Shown here piece after piece: positions 10,840 to 21,427 of a DNA stretch of 64,000 nucleotides (positions are counted from its first letter, which is position 1; each line of letters opens with the position of its first letter). The notes under the pieces were generated by a model. The model was not told the DNA's origin, ran no database searches, and saw nothing but the letters and a program-made list of their open reading frames with translations. Origin of the DNA: Corythucha ciliata (lineage: Eukaryota; Arthropoda; Insecta; Hemiptera; Tingidae); the NCBI GenBank assembly GCA_038030265.1, contig CM075943.1, forward strand, positions 7,006,001 to 7,070,000, in the 5' to 3' direction. The position numbers were made by a program, and so were the translations under genes.

Positions 10840-11470
10840 CCACCACCACGACCGATGATTCGTGCCCTAAAAGTGGTCAAACTGCCTGTTCCACGCCTTA
10901 AAAAAGGCAAATATTACTAAATGCTCCCTAAAACAGCCTAAAAGGGCAAGTTGACTTAACTAGCCTCATTGGAAATGGTTGAAAACTGACAATATGTGCC
11001 CTTAAAATAACCAAACTGGAAATTCACGCATTAAAAATGGTGGTCATTCGCGCCCTATGTTTGGCTTTACGGACTATTCGCACCTTTATACATTGGAAAA
11101 CTGATGATTCGTGCCATAAAATTAATGATACATTGATTAACCTAAAATCGATACACAGACGATTTGCAACTGACTTTTCAAGCAATGCATACAAAGTAAT
11201 GATTCATGCCAAAAATGGTGAAACCCACTCGGCCCAAAAAGTTGCCAAAACTGGCTATTTTGTGCCTTTTGTGCATCAAATGATCATTCGCCCCCCCCCC
11301 GCAAGCACATTGGTTACTCGTATCCCAAGAACGGAGGAACTTAGTATTACTCTCGTGGTATAAAATGGTGTTTGACTGGCTAATGACGCCCCGAAATTGG
11401 CCAAACTTGACTATTCGCGCCTTAAAAATGTCTACACGGACAATTTGTGCCCTTGAAATAGCAAAACTGG
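10840..11470 (+). repeat. Satellite B, forward orientation
   Basis: Degenerate ~30-bp units of the type ATTCGCGCCCTAAAAATGGT + CAAACTGACT. The unit can be aligned with satellite A (ATTCGYGGCTAAAA then TTGAGAAAAAGCGCTA), suggesting common origin. A C10 tract sits at 11291-11300. Confidence 0.7.
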
Positions 11471-11474
11471 TGTT

Positions 11475-11935
11475 TGATAATTGGCTGTGGTTTGGAGATT
11501 CGCTGTGGTTCGGAGGTTTGATTTGGTTTTGAGCTTTGCTGTGGTTGGAGCTTTATTGTGGTTAGAACTTGTCTCTGGGGTTTTGCTGTGGTTTTGGATC
11601 TTTGCAGTGGTTAGAGCTAAATTGTGATTGGATTCTTACTGTGGCTTGGAGCTTTATTGTGGTTATAGAGCTTGTCTGTAAAGTTTTGCTGTGATTTGGC
11701 GCTTTCGTGTGGTTTTGAGCTTTCCTGTGGTTGGAGCTTTATTGTGGTTACAGAGCTTGGCTCTGGAGTTTTGATGTGGTTTGGGGCGTTGTTGTGGTTG
11801 GTGCTTTATTGTGGTTATATCTTTCGCGGTTGATACCTTGCTGTTGTTTTGGAGCTTTGCTGAGTTTTGTAGGTATTTGTTGTGGTTTGGAGCCTTGCCG
11901 GGGTTGGGCATTTTTGTGGTTTAAAATATTAGACG
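11475..11935 (+). repeat. Short tandem repeat rich in GCTGTGGTT and GGAGCTTT
   Basis: Irregular repetition of GCTGTGGTTTGGAGCTTTAT- and TGTGGTTAGAGCTT-like words with periods of about 20-45 bp. It separates the forward and reverse blocks of satellite B. Open frames in it are low-complexity artefacts. Positions 11936-12139 are unique apart from a G9 run (11962-11970) and a C13 run (12066-12078). Confidence 0.65.
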
Positions 11936-12139
11936 AAATGCTAAACTGTTTTTACGTGGGAGGGGGGGGGTTGTCTGGCGTCTGTGAAAGGGTCTTGCTG
12001 AGTTTCATCCTCGTCCCCGAATATTTTCTCCACAGCCCTGACCGGGTGGCATCTTCAATAGATGACCCCCCCCCCCCCGGACAACATACTCGCAACTACA
12101 TTCCCGATACATGGGCCATGGATGTCACGTTGACGTACT

Positions 12140-13220
12140 GTGTGTGCCAGTTTATCGCTTGAACGGTGCAAATAGCCCGGTTTGACAATTTCTTGGCTGC
12201 AGATAGCCACTTTGAAGGCGCGAATTGTCTGTTTAGCCTCTGTAGAGTACAAACGATCAGTTGAGGCTATTTTTAGACCGTGAATTGCTGGTTGTGTACG
12301 CCATTTACAGGGCGTAAATTGCCAGTTTTTTAAGGCCAGAGGATCGTCAGTTTAGACATTTTCAAGGCGTGAAGGCTCAGTATGGCTATTTCTGACGTGC
12401 GAATGACCAATTTTGCCATTTTCAGGACGTGAATCATCTGTTTCGGGATTTTCATAGTGCGAATTGTCAGTTTAACCATTCATCGTAGGCCGCATACAGT
12501 CAGTTTTACCAATTCTATAGGGCGTGAATAGCCAGTTTGGCAATTTTAACGTTGCCAGTGTGGCCATTCCTAGGGCATGAATCCGTCATTTTAGTCAATT
12601 GTATGTTACGAACTCAGTTTTGACATTTTCATTGCGTGAATTTTTTGTTTTAACCATTTAGAGAACGCATACAGTCAGTTCTGCCATTTTTTAAGGTTCG
12701 AATAGTCCGTCACGCCATTTATGGGATGACGGATTGTCAGCTTGCCATTTCTAGGGCGCAAATTGTCAACATAGTCATTTATAGAGATTGAATAGCCAGT
12801 GTGATATTTTCAGAGCACAAATCGTCTGTTTTGCTTTTTTAAGGGCGCAATTATAGTCCCGTCAAACCAACGCCCGACTTTGGGCATTCTTGGCGCGCTA
12901 ATGGTTGATTTTGGAATATTTAGGGCAGGAATTGTCTGTTTAGGGATTTGCGGAGCGTGAATTGTTAGTTTGCCCATTGTTAGAGCGCGTTATACATCAG
13001 CTTGGCCACTTTTAGAGGGGGAATCGCTAGTTTTAGCCAGTTGTAGCTCGTGAATGGAAGATTTAGCCAGTTTCATTGCCGGGATTCATGTTCTTTTCAG
13101 GGCTGAACATTTAGACCGCCTGAAGTCCGTTGAGCGGTAATTGCCAGTTTGGCCATTTTTAAGGCGTTTTAAGGTGGGAATAGGCAGTGAATTGATAGCA
13201 AGTCATTTTTACTAGAGCGA
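12140..13220 (-). repeat. Satellite B, reverse orientation
   Basis: About 35 degenerate units of AGGGCGTGAATTGTCAGTTT followed by GGCCATTTTT, the reverse complement of the block at 10840-11470. The two blocks thus form a loose large-scale inverted arrangement around 11475-12139. Confidence 0.75.
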
Positions 13221-13239
13221 AGGGCACAATTTCATAAGC

Positions 13240-13560
13240 CTCTCCACGCCTGCCCCACGAAATTGGTTTCTGACCTACAAAATCCGATAAATTTGGTCTC
13301 AAAAAGTGCCAGCCCGGCAAATTTTGTTATTGAAGTAGCCAAAACCACGAAATCTGGGTTTTGCGGTGTGTTCAATCCGTGACAATTGGGACATCGAAAG
13401 TGTCTAATGAGCGTAATTGCATTCATGAAGAGTCAACCCGGTGCAAATTGGCTTTTTAGTGAGTCAATTCTGTGACATTGACTTTTTGAGCGAGGAAAAC
13501 CTTTGAAATTCGTTCTGAGAGCAATAATCCACAAAATTTGGAATTTGACTTGATCTGTGA
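13240..13560. repeat. Degenerate repeat related to satellite B
   Basis: Words such as CACGAAATTGG, CAAAATCCGATAAATTTGG and CCGGCAAATTTTG recur every 35-45 bp. The block ends at a G9 tract (13563-13571). Positions 13572-13855 are unique and probably contain the intron or 5' region upstream of the BTB exon. Confidence 0.4.
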
Positions 13561-13855
13561 GAGGGGGGGGGAATCATGAGCTCAGTGCTAAGCCCCTCTA
13601 AACATTTTACCTTGAATCCGCCTCTGCATTTATCGAGTAAAATTTGCTTTTTTTTTGGACTTCAACTCACGCTTTATAGCCAAGCCAATCAGATTCTGGG
13701 ATCTAAATTTGCAGGTTTCTGTTCGAATTGTTAGCCTTTGGTAAGGTTGGCGGTAAATTGTCAGTTACCACAAGCGACTGTTCCTGTTTCTCCAATTTTG
13801 CCGTGGAAAATCTGTTTGTCGTACTCATGTCGCGTTTTTTATTCTCTTTTCACAG

Positions 13856-15419
13856 TACCGAGCGTGATAACTGGAGCCAGCAGCGGTGCTGGTGGCGGTG
13901 GTAAAAAAGTGGGAGCAACAGCTGGAAGCCGAAGCAGTGGTGGCAGTGGTGGTGGTGGTGGTGTCGGTGGCGTTCTCGTCGGCGCCGCCGTTGATCGCGA
14001 CGCATTGAGCGGTGGAGGCGGTGGCGTCTCACCCGCAATTCCAAATGCCGCCCCTTCGCCGCCCGCCGGTGCGGCTGCGTCGACGATTCAACCTCAGTCG
14101 CAGACTGGAATCCGTGGCATTGGCGGCGGCGCCGGGTCAGTCTCGCCCGTTCATCATCAACAACCGGCTGAAGTTTGCCTTCGATGGAATTCCTATCATT
14201 CCAATATGGCGGCTGTTTTCCCCTCGCTTTTAAATCAAGAGCAGTTCGTTGACGTGACGTTGACGTGCGAAGGGCGTTACATCAAATGTCACAAGGTAAA
14301 AACAAACGATTTTTTTTAGAATTAGTGAGGTCATCTTAATTTTGTTTTTGTTTTCATGTTTCCTCCCTACAAAAAAATAGGTCATGCTTTCCGCGTGTTC
14401 GTCTTATCTCGAAGAACTACTTACTCAAAATCCGTGCCAGCACCCAATTGTCGTGCTCAAAGATATTAAATTCTGGGAACTTCAAGCTCTCGTTCAATTT
14501 ATGTACTCGGGAGAGGTTAACGTGTCCGAGGACAGGCTGCCTTCACTCTTAGCGGCTGCCGATTCCCTTCAAATTAAAGGTTTAGCCGGATCGGGAGGTT
14601 CGTCCGTTGATGATGACACCAACGAAGCCTTGGACATGTCGGGTGCTGCATCACTGTCGCATCATCAAATGTATCAGCAGCAACAACAGCAGCAGCAGCC
14701 GCCACAGCCACACTCCTCCTCGAGGCGGCAAAGGAAAAGGAAATCGACGAATCCTTTGCCTTATCCACACCAAGTAAGATTTTAGTTTTTTAACCAAACC
14801 TTTTAGATTAATTATTAATTGTTTGTTTTTTTTCCAGGCAAAATCCACTGAACCCGCTCACAACAATCATCAACATCACCATCCCTACCAGAAAAGCTCG
14901 TCACCGCCACCACCTCCCGGACCACTCTCGTCTAGATCTTCCTACTCGTCCCTGTCGCCTCCACCACTCATACCGACAACAGTGGCATCGTCATTGTCTG
15001 CCCATCGCACCGCGACATCGTCGCCGCCGACGGCAGCAGCTCCACCACCACCAACACCGCCTTCAACGACTCCAAACACTTCGACCTCTCATCGAACTTT
15101 TTCATCTTCTTCTTCCCCCTCACGGCTGACTGACGAACGACCACTGGCACTGTGCAAGGACGAGCCCAATCACTCTGACACGGACACTTCTACGGTATTT
15201 CTTTTATTTTCGAATAATAAGAGTGGGGAGGGCAGAGTTTGAATTAGTTTTAACCAATCGTTTTCATTATTTTTTGTGCAGGAACAAACGAATTCTAAAC
15301 CACCCAAAGACTCCAAATTGCAAGTAATCGAGCGATGTGACACCGGTGACCCACCGCCCGTAAAACTCGAGTTATCTTCGTCGCCATTGGCTGATGAACC
15401 CACCCAAACATCCCGCTGA
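13856..15419 (+). CDS. BTB/POZ domain protein of the arthropod tramtrack/bric-a-brac group (four exons visible)
   Basis: Exons 13856-14295, 14381-14773, 14838-15194 and 15282-15419 join in frame across GT-AG introns of 85, 64 and 87 bp and encode about 441 residues. The upstream boundary is a predicted acceptor (TTTTCACAG at 13847-13855); the initiator exon is not identified, and an ATG at 13738 in the same frame is a weaker alternative. Residues 1-100 are Gly/Ala/Pro-rich. The BTB domain starts at VCLRWNSYHSNM, passes FVDVTLTCEGRYIKCHK, and continues in exon 2 with VMLSACSSYLEELL, NPCQHPIVVLKDI and LVQFMYSGEVNVSED. Poly-Gln/His and Ser/Pro tracts follow. BTB domains dimerise, and in this family they usually sit in nuclear transcription factors. 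No zinc finger, Psq or HTH domain follows before the stop, which is unusual. I cannot choose an orthologue. Confidence 0.85.
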
Positions 15420-16075
15420 AATCCTCACTAATTTATTTCTAATGATCTCCCCTATATTTCTTCTTTAAAAAAAAAAAAAAAAATCTCAAACGAGGTTTTT
15501 CAAATATTTTCAAACATTTACAGCGAGGCTTTAAAAAATTGCAGTAAGACTTCTATTTTTGAACAAAAAAAGTCTGAATATCTTTCGGCATTGTACATAA
15601 AACATTACTTATTGAGTTTCAGGTCACCTCACTCATTCCTTCAATCACTTTATTCGTGTATCGATTCATTTTTGACTATTTTAATTATTTAAACGAACAA
15701 CATAGAGTATTAAGAGACCAAAGGAATTAATTAGTTTTTATACTTTTTTTATACGCTCTCTGTTTCTTTTTTTTTTAGTTGAGTATATTATGTTATACGC
15801 CCCTAGTATTTTAAGTTATTTTCTAAGGCACTGCTCACTTTTTTGTTTATTTGTTTATTTGTTGTTTTTTTTATACTTCGCAGACCCTCCCCTCCGCTCA
15901 CTCCGGCCCAATTTCTGCGAGAGAAAAAAAAACAAAAAAAAACGTGAATTTTAGCGCGTGTGTGGACAGTATGCACAATATTTCACATGACGTACACACA
16001 TAATGATTTGAACTAGAAAACAAAAATTATTATCTTTGTAATAAGCAAATAAAAAAAAATATTAAAAAATTTAAT
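15420..16075 (+). other. Probable 3' UTR of the BTB gene
   Basis: AT-rich, non-coding sequence with homopolymer runs follows the stop codon. AATAAA occurs near 16047 within GCAAATAAAAAAAA and is the best poly(A) signal candidate. No further exon with a DNA-binding domain is visible before repeat sequence starts at ~16190. Confidence 0.5.
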
Positions 16076-16189
16076 CGGTAAGGAATAGAAATTGATTATA
16101 ATTTTTGGTTGATTTATCTTGAAAATTATTTTGAGCTAGGTGGAGCATGCGCACTGACGGACTGATTTTGTGAACGTCGTAGCGGGCCT

Positions 16190-16855
16190 AGTCAAGGCTC
16201 TGACTTCTTTAAAGGGAAAAATCGTCATTTTTGACAAGATCCGGTCTTGACTGTCCAGGAGAATCGGGAGGTGGTCACCGGACGAATTTTGGCCGTAAAG
16301 TGGTCAGACGTACGTCTGCAACGTCTGGAAAAGTTAAGAGAGCGACATTTCTAGGGGCGTCCGATATCACTCTCGAGATCAATTTGGGCCCACTTAGAAC
16401 GCTTTATAACCAGGTGGGAATTTTATGCTCTTTTCATGCCACAACCAACGAATTAAAGAAAAAAAAACTCTTCCAAAGCCAGGCTCCTAGCACATTATAT
16501 TCTCCTAATAAAAAAAGACCGAAAAAGTGCCTCAAAACACGAGAAAGATAGGCAAAATCGTCATTTTTGGTCCTGTAATGACCAGGAGAATAGAATGTGC
16601 CGGGAAGTGGTCGACGTAAAAAATTCTAACGGACGCCGAGCTCCTTGCACATTATATTATCCTGATAGGAAAATCCTGAAAAAAGGGGCAAAGGAAAATC
16701 ATCGTTTTCGACAAGATTCGGTCTTTACCGACCAGGAAAATAGAATGTGCTTGGAGGTCGTCACCGGAGGAATTTCGGTCGTAAAGTGGTCAGACGTACG
16801 GCTACAATCGAAGATTTCTCCAATATCACTCTCGAGATCAATTTCGACCACTTGG
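16190..16855 (+). repeat. Direct repeats with GTGGTCAGACGTACG core
   Basis: Two to three diverged copies of a ~170-300 bp unit. Shared words are AAATCGTCATTTTTGACAAG, GGTCACCGGA, CGTAAAGTGGTCAGACGTAC and ATCACTCTCGAGATCAATTT (16217-16400, 16550-16640, 16690-16850). No convincing protein. The last copy runs straight into satellite C. Confidence 0.6.
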
Positions 16856-16857
16856 AA

Positions 16858-19800
16858 TTTGGGCTAAACTAACGAAATACGGCCTAAACAAACGAAATTC
16901 GGGCCAAAAAAAAGCGAAAATTTGGGTTTGAAAAAACGAATTTGAGCTAAGCAAACGAAATTTTGGGCTAAACAAACGAAATTCGTTCTAAACAAACAAA
17001 ATTCGGGCCAAACAAACAAAAATTTGGGTTTGAAAAAACGAACGTGAGCTAAACAAACGAAATTTTGGGCTAAACAAACGAAATAAGAGCCGAACAAACG
17101 AAGATTCGGGCTCAACAAACGAAATTGAAAATTTGGGTTTAAACAAACGAACATTTAAGCTAAACAAACGAAATAAGTGCTAAACAAACGAAATTCGGTC
17201 TAAACAAACGAAATTCGTGCCAAACAAACTAGAATTTGAGCTAAACAAACGAAATTTTGGGCTAAACAAGCGAAATAAGAGCCGAAAAAACGAAGATTCG
17301 GGCTCAACAAACGAAATTGAAAATTTGGGTTTAAACAAACGAACATTTGAGCTAAACAAACGAAATAACAGCTAAACAAACGAAATTTGGGCTAAACAAA
17401 CAAAGATTCGGGCTCAACAAACGAAATATGGGCTAAAAAACGAACATTTGGGCCAAACAAACGAAATTCGGTCTAAACAAACGAAATTCGGGCCAAACAA
17501 ACGAAAATTTGGGCTTGAAAAAACCAATTTGAGCTAAACAAACGGAAATTTTGGGCTAAACAAACGAAATAAGAGCCGAACAAACGAAGATTCGGGCTCA
17601 ACAAACGAAATTGAAAATTTGGTTTAAACAAACGAACATTTGAGCTAAACAAACGAAATAAGTGCTAAACAAACGAAATTCGGGCTTAACAAACAAAGAT
17701 TCGGGCTCAACAAACGAAATATGGAATAAAAAAAAACGAAAATTTGGGCCAAACAAACAAAATTAGGGCTAAACAGACGAAATTAGAGCTAAACAAATGA
17801 AATTCGGTCTAAACAAACGAAATTCGGGCCAAACAAACGAGAATTGAAGCTAAACAATCGAAATTTTGGGCTAAACAAACGAAATAAGAGCCGAACAAAC
17901 GAAGATTCGGGCTCAACAAACGAAATTGAAAATTTGGGTTTAAACAAACGAACATTTGAGCTAAGCAAACGAAATAAGTGCTAAACAAACGAAATTCGGG
18001 CTAAACAAACAAAGATTCGGGCTCAACAAACGAAATATGGGCTTAAAAAAACGAAACTTAGGGCCAAACAAACGAAATTAGGGCTAAACAAACGAAATTC
18101 GGTCTAAACAAACGAAATTCGGGCCAAAACAAACGAAAATTTGAGGTTTGAAAAAAACGAATTTGAGCTAAACAAACGAAATTTTGGGCCCTAACCAAGC
18201 GAAATAAGAGCCGAACAAACGAAGATTCGGCTCAACAAAACGAAATTGAAAATTTGGGTTTAAACAAACGAACATTTGAGCTAAACAAACGAAATAAGTG
18301 CTAAACAAACAAAGATTCGGGCTCAACAAACGAAAATTTGAGTTTGAAAAAACGAATTTGAGCTAAACAAACGAAATTTTGGGCTAAACAAGCGAAACAA
18401 GAGCCGAACAAACGAAGATTCGGGCTCAACAAACGAAATTGAAAATTTGGGTTTAAACAAACGAACATTTGAGCTAAGCAAACGAAATAAGTGCTAAACA
18501 AACGAAATTCGGGCTAAACAAACAAAGATTCGGGCTCAACAAACGAAATATGGGCTAAAAAAACGAAAATTTGGGCCAAACCAACGATATTAGGGCTAAA
18601 CAAATGAAATTCGGTCTAAACAAACGTTCGGGCCAAACAAACGAGAATTTGAGCTAAACAATCGAAATTTTGGGCTAAACAAACGAAATAAGAGCCGAAC
18701 AAACGAAGATTCGGGCTCAACAAACGAAATTGAAAATTTGGGTTTAAACAAACGAACATTTGAGCTAAACAAACGAAATAAGTGCTAAACAAACGAAATT
18801 CGGGCTAAACAAACAAAGATTCGGGCTCAACAAACGAAATTGAAAATTTGGGTTTAAACAAACGAACATTTGAGCTAAACAAACTAAATAAGAGCTAAAC
18901 AAACGAAATTTGGGCTAAACAAACAAAGATTCGGGCTCAACAAACGAAATATGGGCTAAAAAAACGAACATTTGGGCCAAACAAACGAAATTCTGTCTAA
19001 ACAAACGAAATTCGGTCTAAACAAACGAAAATTCGGGTTTGAAAAAACTAATTTGAGCTAAACAAACGGAAATTTTGGGCTAAACAAACGAAATAAGAGC
19101 CGAACAAACGAAGATTCGGGCTCAACAAACGAAATTGAAAATTTGGGTTTAAACAAACGAACATTTGAGCTAAACAAACGAAATAAGTGCTAAACAAACG
19201 AAATTCGGGCTTAACAAACAAAGATTCGGGCTCAACAAACGAAATATGGAATAAAAAAAAACGAAAATTTGGGCCAAACAAACAAAATTAGGGCTAAACA
19301 GACGAAATTAGAGCTAAACAAATGAAATTCGGTCTAAACAAACGAAATTCGGGCCAAACAAACGAGAATTGAAGCTAAACAATCGAAATTTTGGGCTAAA
19401 CAAACGAAATAAGAGCCGAACAAACGAAGATTCGGGCTCAACAAACGAAATTGAAAATTTGGGTTTAAACAAACGAACATTTGAGCTAAGCAAACGAAAT
19501 AAGTGCTAAACAAACGAAATTCGGGCTAAACAAACAAAGATTCGGGCTCAACAAACGAAATATGGGCTTAAAAAAACGAAACTTAGGGCCAAACAAACGA
19601 AATTAGGGCTAAACAAACGAAATTCGGTCTAAACAAACGAAATTCGGGCCAAACAAACGAAAATTTGAGTTTGAAAAAACGAATTTGAGCTAATCAAACG
19701 AAATTTTGGGCTAAACAAGCGAAATAAGAGCCGAAAAAACGAAGATTCGGGCTCAACAAACGAAATTGAAAATTTGGGTTTAAACAAACGAACATTTGAG

Positions 19801-21427
19801 CTAAACAAACGAAATAAGTGCTAAACAAACAAAGATTCGGGCTCAACAAACGAAAATTTGAGTTTGAAAAAACGAATTTGAGCTAAACAAACGAAATTTT
19901 GGGCTAAACAAGCGAAACAAGAGCCGAACAAACGAAGATTCGGGCTCAACAAACGAAATTGAAAATTTGGGTTTAAACAAACGAACATTTGAGCTAAGCA
20001 AACGAAATAAGTGCTAAACAAACGAAATTCGGGCTAAACAAACAAAGATTCGGGCTCAACAAACGAAATATGGGCTAAAAAAACGAAAATTTGGGCCAAA
20101 CCAACGATATTAGGGCTAAACAAATGAAATTCGGTCTAAACAAACGTTCGGGCCAAACAAACGAGAATTTGAGCTAAACAATCGAAATTTTGGGCTAAAC
20201 AAACGAAATAAGAGCCGAACAAACGAAGATTCGGGCTCAACAAACGAAATTGAAAATTTGGGTTTAAACAAACGAACATTTGAGCTAAACAAACGAAATA
20301 AGTGCTAAACAAACGAAATTCGGGCTAAACAAACAAAGATTCGGGCTCAACAAACGAAATTGAAAATTTGGGTTTAAACAAACGAACATTTGAGCTAAGC
20401 AAACGAAATAAGTGCTAAACAAACGAAATTCGGGCTAAACAAACAAAGATTCGGGCTCAACAAACGAAATATGGGCTTAAAAAAACGAAACTTAGGGCCA
20501 AACAAACGAAATTAGGGCTAAACAAACGAAATTCGGTCTAAACAAACGAAATTCGGGCCAAACAAACGAAAATTTGAGTTTGAAAAAACGAATTTGAGCT
20601 AATCAAACGAAATTTTGGGCTAAACAAGCGAAATAAGAGCCGAAAAAACGAAGATTCGGGCTCAACAAACGAAATTGAAAATTTGGGTTTAAACAAACGA
20701 ACATTTGAGCTAAACAAACGAAATAAGTGCTAAACAAACAAAGATTCGGGCTCAACAAACGAAAATTTGAGTTTGAAAAAACGAATTTGAGCTAAACAAA
20801 CGAAATTTTGGGCTAAACAAGCGAAACAAGAGCCGAACAAACGAAGATTCGGGCTCAACAAACGAAATTGAAAATTTGGGTTTAAACAAACGAACATTTG
20901 AGCTAAGCAAACGAAATAAGTGCTAAACAAACGAAATTCGGGCTAAACAAACAAGATTCGGGCTCAACAAACGAAATATGGGCTAAAAAAACGAAAATTT
21001 GGGCCAAACCAACGATATTAGGGCTAAACAAATGAAATTCGGTCTAAACAAACGTTCGGGCCAAACAAACGAGAATTTGAGCTAAACAATCGAAATTTTG
21101 GGCTAAACAAACGAAATAAGAGCCGAACAAACGAAGATTCGGGCTCAACAAACGAAATTGAAAATTTGGGTTTAAACAAACGAACATTTGAGCTAAACAA
21201 ACGAAATAAGTGCTAAACAAACGAAATTCGGGCTAAACAAACAAAGATTCGGGCTCAACAAACGAAATATGGGCTTAAAATACGAAAATTTGGGCCAAAC
21301 CAACGAAATTAGGGCTAAACAAATGAAATTCGGTCTAAACAAACGAAATTCGGGCCAAAAAAAAAAACGAAAATGTGGGTTTGAAAAAACGAATTTGAGC
21401 AGGCAATCGAAATTTTGGCCTAAACAA
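16858..21427 (+). repeat. Satellite C: ~20-bp tandem repeat with higher-order duplications
   Basis: About 4.6 kb of units like GAAATTCGGGCTAAACAAAC with regular variants (GAAATAAGAGCCGAACAAAC, GAAGATTCGGGCTCAACAAA, GAACATTTGAGCTAAACAAA). The variants recur in fixed order. An identical block occurs at 18301, 19821 and 20730, so segments of 1520 bp and 909 bp have been duplicated recently. Minus-strand frames rich in FVCLAQNF are translations of the repeat and not genes. The right end is interrupted by a non-LTR element at 21428. Confidence 0.93.

Noticed and set aside
14690..14770. Gln/His repeat as sign of a separate gene or microsatellite only
   Set aside because: It lies in exon 2 of the BTB gene, in frame, and such tracts are common in this protein class.
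14574..15150. Minus-strand ORFs opposite BTB exons
   Set aside because: Shadow frames of the Ser/Pro/Gln-rich coding strand.
16858..21427. CRISPR-like regular repeat array
   Set aside because: Units are ~20 bp, contiguous and without unique spacers; the setting is eukaryotic. It is a tandem satellite.
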